Positions 1-12,755 are shown, counted from the stretch's first letter. The stretch is 64,000 nt of DNA from Owenia fusiformis (GCA_903813345.2 CAIIXF020000008.1:2179341-2243340), one strand, 5' to 3'. The notes: a model not told the origin generated them from the letters alone. Made by a program: numbers and translations.

Positions 1-716
1 GAAAGTTGATATTGATAATATTACATCTCAGAACATTCCCAAAACTAAGGGGCTCACTGTGACCTTGAAAAAAAATCTGCTGAAGATACAATTAACATGC
101 AAAATATCACCACCTGTCATTTGTTACAGACATTGAGTACCAAATGCTAAACAACGTCCACAAAAAAAGTTGGCGCGGAAAAGTTGGAGACTATAACAAT
201 ATGTTGGTGACATAATAACCTAAAATAGAAAATTACAATTTCAGTATAAAATATACTATTTTTGAATGAAACATCCATGTGGAAAAAAGCAAGTAAGATA
301 GTTAAATTAGAACTACAGTATTTAATTTTTGTCTGATTACAAACTTGCCAGAAGACTTTTATGTTACCTGACATGAACATTTGTTTTCTTCAAATAAATA
401 TCAAGAATTAAAAAAATATTAAAAACTGACACTAAAAGCTAAAAGCTATTAATAAATGTTAGAAATGTGGTTGGAAGTTTGGTTGATCACAGATTCACAA
501 TTATTAAGGGTTCTTCTGAATTAAATTCTTAAAAAGCTGAAGTACAAATCTTATGTGTACTGATGAACATCCGGTTAGTTTCTACAAAGAATATCATTTT
601 CCATATTAGACTTTCAAGTATTTCTTTGAACACTCCTCCTACCCGCACCCGGAGCAAATTTCTCCCAAATGGATAACGTTGAGATGTTATCAAAAATATT
701 GCTTTGAGACTATATT
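1..716. other. AT-rich sequence, no gene seen
   Basis: No convincing coding exon, RNA gene or repeat boundary was found. Short open frames here have no family-like composition and no good splice borders. Downstream exons of the minus-strand gene at 1747-3421 could lie here or beyond the window edge, but I could not identify one. Confidence 0.5.
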
Positions 717-857
717 GGTTCCGGTTACTTTGATGCAAACACCATTGTGATTGATACCACTGGTATGTACATACATGCTCCTTTCATCTATGACGATTAT
801 ATTCATCATGCTCCATACCGAGATAGACTCCGGAGATGGATTCTATTCGGAAAGTAG
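717..857 (+). other. Possible coding fragment, unrecognised
   Basis: An open stretch of about 47 codons ends in TAG at 855-857. Its composition looks protein-like, rich in Tyr, Asp, His and Arg, with a C-terminal peptide DRLRRWILFGK. A weak acceptor-like TTGCTTTGAG lies just upstream. I do not recognise a family. It could be the last exon of a plus-strand gene starting outside the window, a transposon remnant or chance. Confidence 0.2.
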
Positions 858-1746
858 TTTTTCATCTAACTTATGAGCTCAGTCTATTGGATAAGACAAA
901 TATATGCTGAAACAAATTTGATCAATTTGAGGGAATAAGTTGTTCCTATAGACATAATGTAATAAGTTTGAAAGGGAAGTAGATCATGTCTTTTACTTAC
1001 CACATTCTATTGATCAGAGGGATTATAGATCAAAGATATCGACAAAGGTTTAAAAATGATCATGATTTTTATCTTGATATTTTAACTGACAAGAAAAACT
1101 GTATGACAATATACATGACAAGAAACTGTATGACAATATGCATTATCATGACTCAGATATATACCATTTTTACAATATTTTTTTGCCTTAACTTAAAGTG
1201 CTTTATTTTGATGCAACTGGCATCTGACTTAGAAACATCTCCCTCAGGAGACAATGGGACAAACCAGTCTAATTCCAAACATAAAACAAAATGCTCATTC
1301 CTGCAAGAACAACAAGACTGATCAACTTAAAAACACTGGTGCTCATTTGTAAATCTATTCTACCAGTAATTAGAAAGTTGTAGCTGGTAAGTGACATGGC
1401 TTTGGCTATTGGAGACTGTGGGTGATATATAGCCCTGCTAATATGGACAGAGTGACTAACCCTAAACAAATGGAACAGAAAGTGGATGAGACAGTATTGG
1501 AATCTCTAATGCAGTCACCTTGTTATATGGAATCATTTGGATCATGTTTCAATTAAACATACATCTCCTCATGTTGGTTTCACTCATTTTCTCTCTTGAT
1601 TTTGAATAATTGTTTGATTTTTTTACAATTCCAGACAATTTAATATGTAAACTTTATATAAACCTCCTCTTCTAGACCATACACCTGTTCTGCCTTAACG
1701 TCTGCATGGAATGTAATTCTTTTAGATTCCAATGTAAATCACTTAC
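858..1746. other. Non-coding, AT-rich
   Basis: Nothing supportable was seen apart from short repeats of an ACATGACAAGAAACTGTATG-like sequence near 1085-1140. If the unknown minus-strand gene is real, this is intron following its donor site at 1746. Confidence 0.4.
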
Positions 1747-3421
1747 CTTGACAACAATGACATTGCTCTTGATGGTGCCCCTGCATTACTTGATTGTGCA
1801 TATGATGCCTGTTGATTGTGCTGCATTGCTTGAATGTTGTGCTGCCCTGCTTGAATGTTGTGCTGTGCTACTTGAATGTTGTGCTGTGCTACTTGAATGT
1901 TGTGCTGCTCTACTTCGATGTTACGTTGTCCTGTTTTGGGATTGAATTGACCTACTTCAATTATTTGCTGGCGAGATTGTAAGTTGTACTGTCCAGATTG
2001 TATGTTACGCTGTTCAGTCATGGGATTCATCTTAGGTGTATACTCCAAACCCCGCCTGGTGCTACCCGGGCTCTTCGGGGTAACACCACCAATCGGGTTC
2101 ACCATTTCTGCCACACCTCTTTCCTACAGCTGGACAATGATAAATAAAAAGAACAGAATCAATCAAGGTCATAAATAAGTGTTTCGTTGAAAATTACTTT
2201 AATATGGTATACACATGCTCTGAAATTGCCTTTCATAAGGGACTATCATTATATTATATTATCTGATGTACTTATCCTTGTAATTTATTTGTGATCTATA
2301 TTATTCATAATTTTCCCTTAATACAATGAGAAAGATAACTTTTAGGATTAACTTACAAACATTAATACTGCTATTGTTCAAGATGAGTTTTCAGTTTTGC
2401 TTAATTGTTGAGCCATATGCTCATATATGTTCTTCAGCATATTTTCAGTTATATTAAACTAATTAATCAAGTCTGGTGCAGTAAGTGACCAATAGTGGTC
2501 ATCTTCATAATAAATTCACAACACCAGACTCTAAAATTTACAATTAGATTGCGACTTTTTGACCTGCCCATATAAAATGTCATAACACAGAAAATGACTT
2601 TTTCATAATATAAATACCCACATCAAAACGCTTAGAGAGTTCAACAGAGTCAATTTTTCAATTTGTCTATTTAGAATTCAAAATAAATCTAAATGGTCAT
2701 ATTGGTTTGGGTTAATGATTTGGTTTTGGTGCAGTGGTTCAACAATAATACGTTGATGTGTCTGCGGTGTTATAAAGACCTACTTACCCAGACTTAACTG
2801 GTCAATAAAGTTAAAATGGACAAACCTCCAAGAAAATACCCAGGGGCCACTTTTCTAAATTGAAATTTTGCGAAATGGGGAGAAAAAAACAATGATAAAT
2901 TTGGCAAAGTCAAAGTGCATACTCTAAATTGTACAAAAATGCAAGAAAGTGTAGGACTTCATTCAAATTTTAAAGAAATAAAAAGTGTAAAATCAATAGA
3001 ACAAATGAATATTTTTAAATGGGCTAAAAGATAAATAAGCTATAATATATGGAGGATCTGCCCCAGTTCCTGCCACAAAAATGTAATTCCAACCCTAAAT
3101 ACAAACACATTAAAAGTAAAATCATTCGACACTTTTAGATTCATGCCATTTGTAGCAAAATGCATACCACTACAATAGAGTATACCCTAAACCAACCATA
3201 AAACAATCTATCCTATTAAAGATGCAGAGTCACCCTACTAGCAAGAGAGACAGAGCTGGTCTGCACCCTTAAAGAGATCGAGTCTCTTAAAAACACAATT
3301 AAAGTAACCCCTTGATTTTTTCATGTTATTTCATGTAAAACAAGTTTGTTTATCAACTTACCAATGCTGAGGCTTGAATTAATTTGTTAACAGTATCAAT
3401 TTGATGATTGTTCCTAGCCAT
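1747..3421 (-). CDS. Unrecognised gene, first two coding exons (partial)
   Basis: Two minus-strand exons fit together in phase. Exon A (3421-3362) opens with ATG in MARNNHQIDTVNKLIQASAL and ends at a consensus donor GTAAGT. Exon B (2123-1747) follows an acceptor CAGCTGTAG, reads open from Glu, and ends CAAG|GTAAGT. The joined N-terminus is about 145 residues and continues into an exon I could not find. Residues from about 75 on are Gln/Asn-rich, with five copies of a seven-residue repeat (QHNIQ plus two small residues) encoded by a 21-bp minisatellite at about 1828-1925. Before it lies a basic, Pro-containing segment with TPKSPGSTRRG. A 5' UTR exon may end at 5043, where another GTAAGT donor sits on this strand. 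I do not recognise the family; low-complexity Gln/Asn repeats occur in many transcription and RNA regulators, but that is only a hint. Confidence 0.5.
1828..1925 (-). repeat. 21-bp coding minisatellite
   Basis: About five copies of a 21-bp unit (plus-strand core TTGAATGTTGTGCTG) lie inside exon B of the unknown gene. Unit length is a multiple of three, so copy-number change keeps frame and yields QHNIQxx heptads. Confidence 0.7.
2124..3361 (-). other. Intron of the unrecognised gene
   Basis: This lies between donor GTAAGT (3361-3356) and acceptor CAGCTGTAG. It is AT-rich and I saw no further exon or mobile element. Confidence 0.4.
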
Positions 3422-6400
3422 GGATTTCCACTCACATCAATAGAAATTTAATTTAATTTAAAGCCCGCTCAAATTTCTTCCAGTCTGATTGACTTTTTTC
3501 TTCAGTTTGAACAGATTGTTTTGGTTCAGAGGAGCCATATTTATTACTTCTAAAGGGTTAAAATATAGATAGATCCCCAAAAAACATTTTTTATTGTTTT
3601 CAACTTATTGTGTTCTATTCTGACAGTTGGTTGTTCTGTTGGTTGTCCTGTTGATTTTCTCAATATATTGGTGAAATTGTGCTTATGATTTGGTCTCAAG
3701 ATATATCTAAGGTATATATGATGTTTTATGAGCAATTATATTGGGACATTACTGGTTGTCCAGAATAGGAATCTGGATGACTGGATCTCTTTAACAGTTT
3801 TACTCAATGAAATGACAGTGTCAATATGAGATGCATATGGTCATAAAGTCTAATCTGTAGACAATCAAATTTATTAATCAACATTTTCTGATGCCAATTT
3901 CTAACAGTTTTGTATCTACTCCCCAGAATGATCCGCCGTCCATCTACTTCCCCTCCAGTTAAGTGAAATATATGAATGGGGGAGGGGGTCCCAAGGACTT
4001 GATGGAAAACGTAAAGCCCCATGAAAAGTTTATACTGTATAGTCTCGCACAATGTTATAAAAAATGTGATATGTCAAAAGGTTATATTTGTAAAACTATC
4101 GTTCAAAAAATTCTGGATTTTTAATACAAGATTTTAGATGTCACAAACATCTTTCAATAAGCATTAGTTTATCTAAAACTTGAATAAAAAAAAAAGCATT
4201 AGTTTAAACCAATGTACAGCAAACATCATAATCTATTTTGTGAGCCTAAGACAAGTTAGCATAATGATCTATTGATCAATGTAAACTCACAAAAGATCCT
4301 TATATTACATCACCAGTTTGGGAAAACAATTATCCTTTCACCAATTCTCAATTATCTACCAATTAGGAATGATAAATAAGATACTAGACATTTACAATAA
4401 CATTAATTTAAGACTATATTTAGTTGCATTCATCATTCATTCTATACGTCAACTAAACGTCATATCAGTTCATTGACAAAATTAAGTTTCTTCAGCTGTT
4501 AAATATGATTTGACCCACTTTAGTGCTTTTCATATATTAGCTTGAACTATCATGGCTTGCTTGACAGACCTTTTAATAAACAATAAAGTGTTTACTGACA
4601 ATAAATGTCAAATTCACATATTTTGCTTGTTGAAATGGTAATATAGAAATAAATACATATATTTAAGTCATTAGAGTGATTTAATCACAAATACAACAAG
4701 CAAACAAAAACCTAATATATAACATGTCATCGCATGAAATCAAAAGTTTTAATGTTTGTTTATTTCATGAGGCCATTTTATTATTCTTATAGAATTTATA
4801 AATTCAGCTCAGATGAATCAGAATCTATACATGACCGATAGAAGATTTGATGCACTTCCTTTAGAGATCGTGGTTTTTATCCCCAAATATGACTTTAGCT
4901 CAGATATGCTCATAATCCACTAGATGATCTAAATTTCAAAATCATTCTAGGTGAACATGCCCAAAGACCCCCCCCCCCTATCTTGCTGCACTCTGCGATG
5001 CTTTTGGTTAGCACACGTTCCACGGGCCTGATGTGTACTTACTCGAGTCTCTAGCTTACAGCTAGACGAAACTTCATTGATTTCGTATGTACTGTGCTAC
5101 ACGCACCTACACGTACCTAGAACTCATTTTTAATAAATTTTATAAATATTTTTAAGAATATTAATCATATTTAGGATGAAGCGTTGCTTGTCTGGATTTA
5201 GATATTTCAAAATTTCATGGCACATGGTGAAATTTTCTCGCTGTAGCTAAAAATGGCTTCCGGTTCTGGACGTGAATAACATTTGAAATTATTCTCGCTT
5301 AAAGAAATCAAATATAACAATAGATTCAGACGGGGATGTGAGCTGATGTTCTTCAAATCTATACATAAAGGTATATTTCATATTATTATGCCATATTTAC
5401 TGTGCGTGTGACACAATGATTTACAATATTTATAATACTAAGGCAGCTCAATCTTCCTCCTCAAAGCCGGAATATAGAGAAGGCTTTGGACCGAAGTAAA
5501 TGTGTACAACCCATCCATATGCAAAAGTCACATCCCCCTTAGGAAATATTTCGGACAGGCCATTGCTCTACCCACATAAATGGGATTCACTTTTTTCATA
5601 TTTTTCGAATTCTACGAAAAAGTTCAGAAATTCAGATAAAAATGAATTCACCCGACATAAGAGTCTGCCGCCAGTGAATTTCAGACCATGAAGTCAAATT
5701 CTGCAGATTCTGATGACAAATCTTGACAAAAGTGGCTCCTTCATCACTCAGAGCCATACAGAAGCATATTATCAGAAGTTTCTACAATGTTTCAATTCAA
5801 TCTGTAGCTTGACAGAGCCATTGCAAGAAAATTGTCATAATCAATGAGATTATTGATGAATTTCAATTTGTCACTTTTAGTTCTACTTCTTATTTAGTGA
5901 TTTAGACTATAATATGAGTTTACAATCTACAATCTAACTTAAAGTATAGTACAACTACAAACTTGTATGCTTACCAACTTTAAACCTCCTGATCGACTGT
6001 TATGTGAAGAAATGAAACATTCTGTCAAGTGATGTGCAATATTCCTACTGCTAGATCTTCAATCTCCAAAGCACATTGCATGAAAGATGGCAGCACACTA
6101 CAGTGATTGACAAGTGAGTAGCAAATAACCTTTTAGTCGCACTGTACTCCATGAGGATGATAACAGTTCACATCTAAAAAACAAAACTAGGGTATCAATT
6201 AAAACAGAATGGCAGCATATTAGTAGACAAAAAGTGCTTTTTGATGTTTGGTTTAAAACATTTGAATTCAAGAGAATGCTCATAGATCCCAACAACTGTA
6301 GATAAATTTATGGTAAAATGGGGATAAAAATCAGTGGATTAAGATAATAAATGCAATGCTTGTGTACCCTGCGCGTAGAGTCTAGATATACTTAACCCTA

Positions 6401-6648
6401 CCTTCTGCCTAGTATCGGCCATATTTCAGTTTAGTAGCCCCACCCCCGACCTATGCCCATGAAAGTATTGGTCATAAATCATTCCAAACCTACCACGCTG
6501 ATCTTTTCACAACCAGTGAGCTGGAATGAATACATGCTGAATGTGTTCTCATTACTATGCGATGATGTCAGAGGAAATGACCATACATGTATATAGAAAG
6601 TCATCCATATTTCTATGCCGAACTCTGATTGGCTTTGTGAGCAGTGTA
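3422..6648. other. Non-coding; possible 5' UTR exon near 5.05-5.3 kb
   Basis: Mostly featureless AT-rich DNA. The stretch 4980-5330 is richer in CpG, and the minus strand carries a consensus donor GTAAGTAC at 5042, fitting an untranslated first exon and promoter for the gene whose ATG is at 3421. No TATA box or open frame supports this, so it is a guess. Confidence 0.25.
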
Positions 6649-6788
6649 TGCCTTAAGGATCTGAGAGCTGCTGGTCAAAATGGCATCATTGACCAGTTGC
6701 AATGTTATTTTCCTATACCTTGTGAAAAAATCAACTGGTCAGTATTAAAAGTAACCTGGTAATGACCAGCTGACCAGCCCTTAAGGCG
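6649..6788. repeat. Small inverted-repeat element (MITE), probable TA target
   Basis: The ends mirror each other: TGCCTTAAGG at the left and CCTTAAGGCG at the right, each flanked by TA. CTGGTCA/TGACCAG words recur inside, in both orientations. Length is 140 bp with no coding potential. The family is unknown. Confidence 0.5.
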
Positions 6789-8652
6789 TACCCTGTTTGT
6801 GAGTTCAGAGCTTTATTGTAAACTGAGAGTGTAGACAAATCTCTCTTTTAAGAACCAAAGTCAAACAAATGCAGAGTAAAACTTCTGTGTAACTTTTGAG
6901 AATGCATAAATGATGACGATGATGCTGACATCTTAATGAAATAAGATAAAACTAATAATGTTGTCAACAGCAATTGATTTAAAGATGTCGCTACACTGAA
7001 CGAACAAAGTGTTTAGAATGGCAAATGTGGATTCAAAAATAAAAGGAATAGGGAATACAGGGAATTCTGACACTCCTGTCAATTTGATAAATATACAAAT
7101 GAATAACAAATTGGTGTAATCATATTGTGTTATCATATTTTATTATCATATATTTTAGATATAAGCTTGTGTATAACAATAACCCCTGTTTTAGTAAACC
7201 AGGGTGTTAAAACTTAAGCTGAAGCAGATTATTGGAAGACATACTAACATTCAAACCAGCTCTACTTTCTCAGAACCACATGGACAAATTCATAGAATTG
7301 ATAAATCCATTCAGAAATACTCTGACATTCAATACAAACCAGCACAAATGTGCTGATACATTTGAAATCAAATGAAGTACATAAAGCATGTCAAACAACA
7401 TGAATATTTTCAAAAATCAGCTCCCAGAAGTAAAAATGAATTATGGTATAAAATACCAAGTGCTTGCAAGTCCCTGAACCCCGCCCCCCTCTTCCCACTA
7501 TTTAATTACCTTCAGAGAAGTTGGTGTTTAGATGGGAGGGGGGATTCACAAGGGCCTGAAAATAACCATACAAATACTTTAGAATAAAATTTAAGCTACC
7601 TTGATAGTTGTCATAGAAACAGAAATAACCCACACTTTAGAGTAGGGTGGGGTTGGCAAGGTTGAATGACAGATCAAATAAATATATTATTACAATATTA
7701 CATCATAGTGCATCACACAAAAGCAGCAAAATATATAAGTTAGTATACCTACTAAATCTAGAAAACATAACAATATTATAATTCATATAGTAACATTCCA
7801 TTGATTCCTGAATAAAAACAAAACCTACATCACTCAAGGACCTCAAGATGGTAAAAGGGACCATGGGATTATAATGCAAACACACTATACCACATATAAG
7901 CCCATGGTCTTACAGCAGATGAGATGGTTAGACAGGGGGGTCACAAACTTTGATTATGAATGTAATAGGTATGGTTTTCTTTCAGGAAACTACATCGATC
8001 ATAGATCATAAATCAGTGCTGCTAATTTCTACATTCATTTCATTTCATTATACAGCCGCATGCATAAAAATATGAAAGTAAAATTCTACCAATCAAAAAT
8101 ATAAATAAGTCTAAATAAATTCAAGAAATATACTAGCCCTGTGTATCTTTTACACATGATGTTGAAGTAATAGATCACCAGTATAAATGGGATGATTTAG
8201 AGCAATACACCTAAACAATCATTCTTTAGCAAGAGTGTACATTGCATCACAAAACTTTTACAGAAAAATATTACTTTGGGTGGTTTTAATTGAAATATGT
8301 GAAGCAACTGGCTTGTAAAAAAGAGGTATGAACTTGATTCAACTTCTAGTAATATTAGACATTCATAGTAACTGAATGAAATACTGCCTGTTGCAAAATA
8401 CATAAGAATCCCCAAAACTCCACACTCGATTATATAATAGCATGCCATTTTCAGGACAACATGAACAACAAGTCTTTGTTTGTATATGCGAGCAAATAAA
8501 ACATATTTTGCAGAGCATCAATGTTTAAGGTCAAGGACATGTTTGGTAGTTTTAATTTTTGTATATTGTACACAGTGGTGACTAATGGCATTGTAATGAC
8601 ATCAGAGAGCCAATAAAATGTACATGATCTATAATAATAATAAAAAGATATA
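6789..8652. other. Non-coding, nothing identified
   Basis: AT-rich. Short open frames show no recognisable composition or splice context, and no repeat boundaries were noticed. Confidence 0.4.
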
Positions 8653-8839
8653 CGAGGGTTGATCCAAAAGTTCTGAACCATTTGGTTACCACACCTATGT
8701 TGCTGGTCAGATTTATTGTTTATTTTTACACAAAATGAAATTACTATATATGGGGTGGTTTTGGCCAAATATGAACATTTATTCATAAAATATTAAGATT
8801 TTTAGAGCAAACGGTTTGGAACTTTTGAATCAACCCTTG
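8653..8839. mobile_element. Mariner-like MITE, 187 bp
   Basis: Terminal inverted repeats begin CGAGGGTTGATCCAAAAGTT on the left and CAAGGGTTGATTCAAAAGTT on the right (reverse complement), and stay similar for about 30 bp. TA flanks both ends (8651-8652 and 8840-8841), as expected for Tc1/mariner target duplication. No transposase sequence is inside, so it is non-autonomous. Confidence 0.75.
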
Positions 8840-8841
8840 TA

Positions 8842-9618
8842 TGAGATTTACAAGCATCAACAGACAGTGATTGTTTTTGGCAATCTCTTAACATCAATCT
8901 TTCAAATTTGTGACTCATTTTTATATACTTATCCACACAAAAATATCTAAGCTGCATGAAAACTGTTATCTTTTTATAAAGACATCAAACACGTCCTGGA
9001 CCTTTGTAAATGTTATACATCATTATATTAAATTATTAAATCTTGTAATAAATTGTGTCTGATCTAATAAACAGAAAGATAAAAAGATATAACATTTTGC
9101 TCTAATGATCAATGCACTCATATATTAACATTCACAAAGCTTCTATGTCAATACATGCATAAAGCCAACCTTACCAGCTCATAAACAAATAATTCATTTT
9201 TATGCTACCAGTAATTGCCTGTATATGTGAAGAACATGTAAATCTATTGTTCTCACATGACAGTGTATATATACCTGACATAATATATTGCCTCATTTCA
9301 TTTCAAGGATACTGATGAGTAATAAATGTAGCAAAGGCCTATTATAATCTGAGATCTCTTACAGTGCACTCAACACATGCTTTGTGATATTACAATTTAT
9401 AAGCATTTTCATAAATTCTGCTTTTAAATCATTTGCATATTCTATACATGTATCAAACCATGTTCATATCTTAATATGAATCTAAAATCTAAATGAAAGA
9501 GAAAACATTATGCCTCTAGCTATTTCATGATTTCAGGTTACGCTGCACTGATGTAGTTGCATACAATAAATCATTTGAGTAAGTAAAGGTTAGACTACCT
9601 TGTAATAAACCTACATGT
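8842..9618. other. Non-coding, nothing identified
   Basis: AT-rich spacer downstream of the SMYD4-like gene. No exon, RNA gene or repeat boundary was seen. Confidence 0.4.
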
Positions 9619-9619
9619 A

Positions 9620-9810
9620 CAGTAAAACCTGTAAATATGGACATATGGGGTATCAAACACCTCAGTTAAACAAAAAATGTTATAACATTATGATCTATTG
9701 GCCAAAAGTTAAATATAGCTGCAGATCCATAATAAGGTTAAATACGTAGATTCATAAAGTTAATATCTTGAAAGCTGAACACAGATTTTCATGTCCTACA
9801 GGTTTTACTG
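9620..9810. mobile_element. Small TA-flanked element with CAGTAAAACCTGTA ends
   Basis: The left end reads CAGTAAAACCTGTAAATATG, and the right end is CAGTAAAACCTGTAGGACAT on the other strand. TA is present on both sides. The sequence type resembles pogo/Tigger-class ends, by inference. Just outside, 9798-9847 holds two copies of a 25-bp sequence containing ACAGGTTTTACTGTACATTG, so the right tip was tandemly duplicated. Confidence 0.6.
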
Positions 9811-9867
9811 TACATTGTACATACAGGTTTTACTGTACATTGTACATTGTTGCATTACACATTTGAC

Positions 9868-11946
9868 CTACAGTCCATTATTAACAGCTTGACATTTTGA
9901 TTCCAGTCTATGACAATTTCCCATAATGCTGTAGCATTGCTTGATCGCCTCTTGGCAGTTGTTAATTTCCCGCCACGGACGACATATCAGCTTATCCAAT
10001 AGAAAGAGGTGATTCTCCAGAGTCGGAAGTGCAGATTCAACCTCTCCTTTCAGCATCTTATCCATAGCAACGCTGAATAATTCAGTGGCACGTTTGAGGA
10101 TCTTCGACTTTGCCGTTAGGTTTTGGGGGTGGTGGCACTCGGAACAATGCACTGGTTTCGTGTTTGGGTTATTAATACATCCAGTGGGTAAAGGGATGGG
10201 GGTGGAGCATTTATCACACTTAAAAGTAGGCACTTTGTTTTCAATGTCAAAATACAAGGGCCAGTCGAAAATGCAAGCCTCACATTCACACGAGAAAAAA
10301 TATTGCGGTTGTAATTTTTCATGTCTCTCTGCCTTGTTATGGACAGCATAAACAGCACCATAATTATCTGAGATCTCTTCCCCTTTCGGCACATTTCTTA
10401 TAGCTCTCACGACACAAACATCACCATAGTAGTTACGATTGACGGCAGGATCGCAGGAGTGATTGAGCAGACTTAGGTGGCTGTAAATGCCAGCACCAAT
10501 CTCAACGGGGTGTGAAGTTGCGATATCATCGGTTAGACCAAGCTCTGTAATTTCATGTGCATTACACGGAAGTAGCTGAATATGGCTCAACAGAAGACCA
10601 CCAACATAGGCAAGGTCATCAGGGGTTGGCGTGACAGAATCCTTGCATGTAGAATCTGTAACCCCCAAAGAGAAGAATCCCCCTGATTGCAATACTTTCA
10701 GAAGAAAAATGGCCATGACTCCACGACGGAAGAGATCACTTGGCTCCCGATCCTCGGCATGTGTGACTAGATTGATGATTGCATTGTAGTCGTTAGCATA
10801 GAAACCATATTCATCAAAGCCTAGCATACTTGGGTCAAGCTCTTCTCCGGAGTGATAAACAGACTTGTATTCCTTCAAAAATTTCCATCCTGCTTTAAGG
10901 ATTGTTCGTAATGCCAACAGTCCAAATTTCCCAACCCCACTCTCAAGTAGAAATTTTAAAAACTTGCATTCAACTTGATGGTATGACCAGGCTTCCTTCC
11001 TACAACTGAAGGTGCAGAATTTTACAGCGCTACATTGCGTACAAGGGATGGCTGCAACTACTCGCTTCATACAATGATAGCAGTGGGTCCTATATACAGT
11101 GGGAAGAAGGACAGATGCAAACGGTTTATCCACGATCATCACATCACCGACTCTGATATCTTCACTTGCTGTGGCAAACCTTCCACAATCTGGTCTATAG
11201 GAGACATCGAATGCTTTAGATGCTGCCGGGAAAATGTCGTTCTGACCGTAAGACACTGTAGGCAGTGGTTTTTCAGACATGTCTGGGTACGAATGCAAAG
11301 GTCCCTTTTGCTTCTTTTTTATCACAACCATGTGTTGGTCGATATCACGTTTCCACGCTACTTTTTTCTTTTCATCAATGTTGGCATTGGCGAGGAACTC
11401 AACTGCCATATCAAAGCTATCCAGGGCACTATTATGCTTGTAGAGGGATTCAAAACACTTGGCTTTTCGGTCAAATAGCTTGTACTTAAGTTCAATGGGG
11501 TACTCACTTTCAAGGGCCTCTTCTATATCAATGATGCAAAGATGATACCTTTTTGTATGGTATAGAACAGCAGATCTATTGGCGAGGGCAAGTGAAAGCT
11601 CACTATTACATTCACCATCAGCTGCAACCGGGGAGGGGGCATATAAGACGCTCATGTTATAATGCTCCAGGGCAGCGCCATACAACTGCTTTTGATATAA
11701 CTTGTTACCTTCACTTCGGAACTTGAGCGATTTTTCAACATCCTTCCCACTATATCTTTCTTTGGCCTGCAGTTTTTCTATTATGACATCACAGTCCAAA
11801 ATGAATTTTGCACGTTCCTCATCTGATTCCAAAGAAGCGAATGAACATGAAAGTTGCTCTTGCAGGCCTTTACCAGTTATCGTCTTGCATACATCTGCGA
11901 ACAATGCTTCAAAAAAGCCACCAGACTCATGCGCTATAGTCGCCAT
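9868..11946 (-). CDS. SMYD4: SMYD4-like SET and MYND domain lysine methyltransferase
   Basis: One open frame of 692 residues from ATG at 11946. Order of parts: an N-terminal TPR-like helical region (about residues 65-200, including the EGNKLYQKQLYGAALEHYN type of motif), the first half of the SET domain (about 235-285), a MYND zinc finger (about 289-327, CYHC...C..C...FC...C...H...C pattern), then the second SET half with NHSC at about 495-498 and a DNYG segment, and post-SET cysteines (CECEAC). TPR plus split SET/MYND is the SMYD4 arrangement; vertebrate SMYD4 is somewhat longer (about 800). These enzymes use S-adenosylmethionine to methylate lysines. An acceptor TTATTTCAG ends at 11956, nine bases before the ATG, implying an upstream untranslated exon. 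No nonsense codon or missing MYND/SET motif was seen. A coding part without introns is unusual for this family and could mean an old retrocopy, but the acceptor argues for an ordinary gene. Confidence 0.9.
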   Translation of the reverse strand: MATIAHESGGFFEALFADVCKTITGKGLQEQLSCSFASLESDEERAKFILDCDVIIEKLQAKERYSGKDVEKSLKFRSEGNKLYQKQLYGAALEHYNMSVLYAPSPVAADGECNSELSLALANRSAVLYHTKRYHLCIIDIEEALESEYPIELKYKLFDRKAKCFESLYKHNSALDSFDMAVEFLANANIDEKKKVAWKRDIDQHMVVIKKKQKGPLHSYPDMSEKPLPTVSYGQNDIFPAASKAFDVSYRPDCGRFATASEDIRVGDVMIVDKPFASVLLPTVYRTHCYHCMKRVVAAIPCTQCSAVKFCTFSCRKEAWSYHQVECKFLKFLLESGVGKFGLLALRTILKAGWKFLKEYKSVYHSGEELDPSMLGFDEYGFYANDYNAIINLVTHAEDREPSDLFRRGVMAIFLLKVLQSGGFFSLGVTDSTCKDSVTPTPDDLAYVGGLLLSHIQLLPCNAHEITELGLTDDIATSHPVEIGAGIYSHLSLLNHSCDPAVNRNYYGDVCVVRAIRNVPKGEEISDNYGAVYAVHNKAERHEKLQPQYFFSCECEACIFDWPLYFDIENKVPTFKCDKCSTPIPLPTGCINNPNTKPVHCSECHHPQNLTAKSKILKRATELFSVAMDKMLKGEVESALPTLENHLFLLDKLICRPWREINNCQEAIKQCYSIMGNCHRLESKCQAVNNGL

Positions 11947-11955
11947 TTCAACCAA

Positions 11956-12755
11956 CTGAAATAAGCAAGCAAAATTTTAAACCAGATACATAGTTTATGA
12001 AAATAAAGTGTTCATCATACGAGGAGCAGGGCTAGCTAGCTTTGTCTGCATCATGCTTTGGCATGTTGCTGAAACTGAAAAATTGACAAGTTTTGAAACA
12101 AAAAATGAAAGTGTCAAAGTTCCATAAAACTTGACCAAACTGTGTTTTATTAACATTCCAGATATCCCCAAATGTTCCTACCAATGTTAAAAGTCACTAC
12201 AAACAATATAAATTAGAGTATTTACCTATAATATAAAGTGTGATAAATTCATGCACAATGATGAAAATGTTGACCTAGATTTATGAGTAAGGAGCATAAA
12301 ATATTTAATTTTCATTATAGAATAAAAAGTCAATTTGTATGAATTCTTGACACATGTATTATGACTTGAAGTTTCTAATATATACGATTATTTGTGTTGA
12401 TTGACTTGATTGATTATCCTAGTCTAATTTACTGCAGTAAAACATATGGAAGAAAATAATATAAGAGTTGCTCCATTAAATTAGTGCATTAGTACCGGAA
12501 GTAAAATTTTGCCAGAAACAAAAAAGTTCCTCTTGGACTTACTTCAATATTGTAATATATTTACTTCAATTGATGTAAGTATGTTATACAATTATTTGAT
12601 TGCATATATTTTATAAGGTTTTATAGAAGTGTGGTTTGTTGCCAAAAATGGTTATATGTCAAACTGGAGGCTAAAAATTGAGTTTGATTTGTTCATGACA
12701 ATTTGAATTTCAGCAAAGTTTTTCTCCATCAATCAAATTAAAAAATACGTAAAGG
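11956..12755. other. Upstream of SMYD4-like gene, nothing defined
   Basis: It should hold an intron and the untranslated first exon of the SMYD4-like gene (minus strand). I could not place the exon or the promoter. Confidence 0.3.

Noticed and set aside
986-1321. 111-codon open frame on the plus strand
   Set aside because: Low-complexity, Met/Thr/Ile-rich translation from short DNA repeats; no splice context or family-like pattern.
8451-8786. 111-codon minus-strand open frame
   Set aside because: Runs across the mariner-like MITE at 8653-8839, so it cannot be a conserved protein.
11035-11478. 147-codon open frame opposite the SMYD4-like gene
   Set aside because: Antisense shadow of a strongly supported coding region; no independent support.
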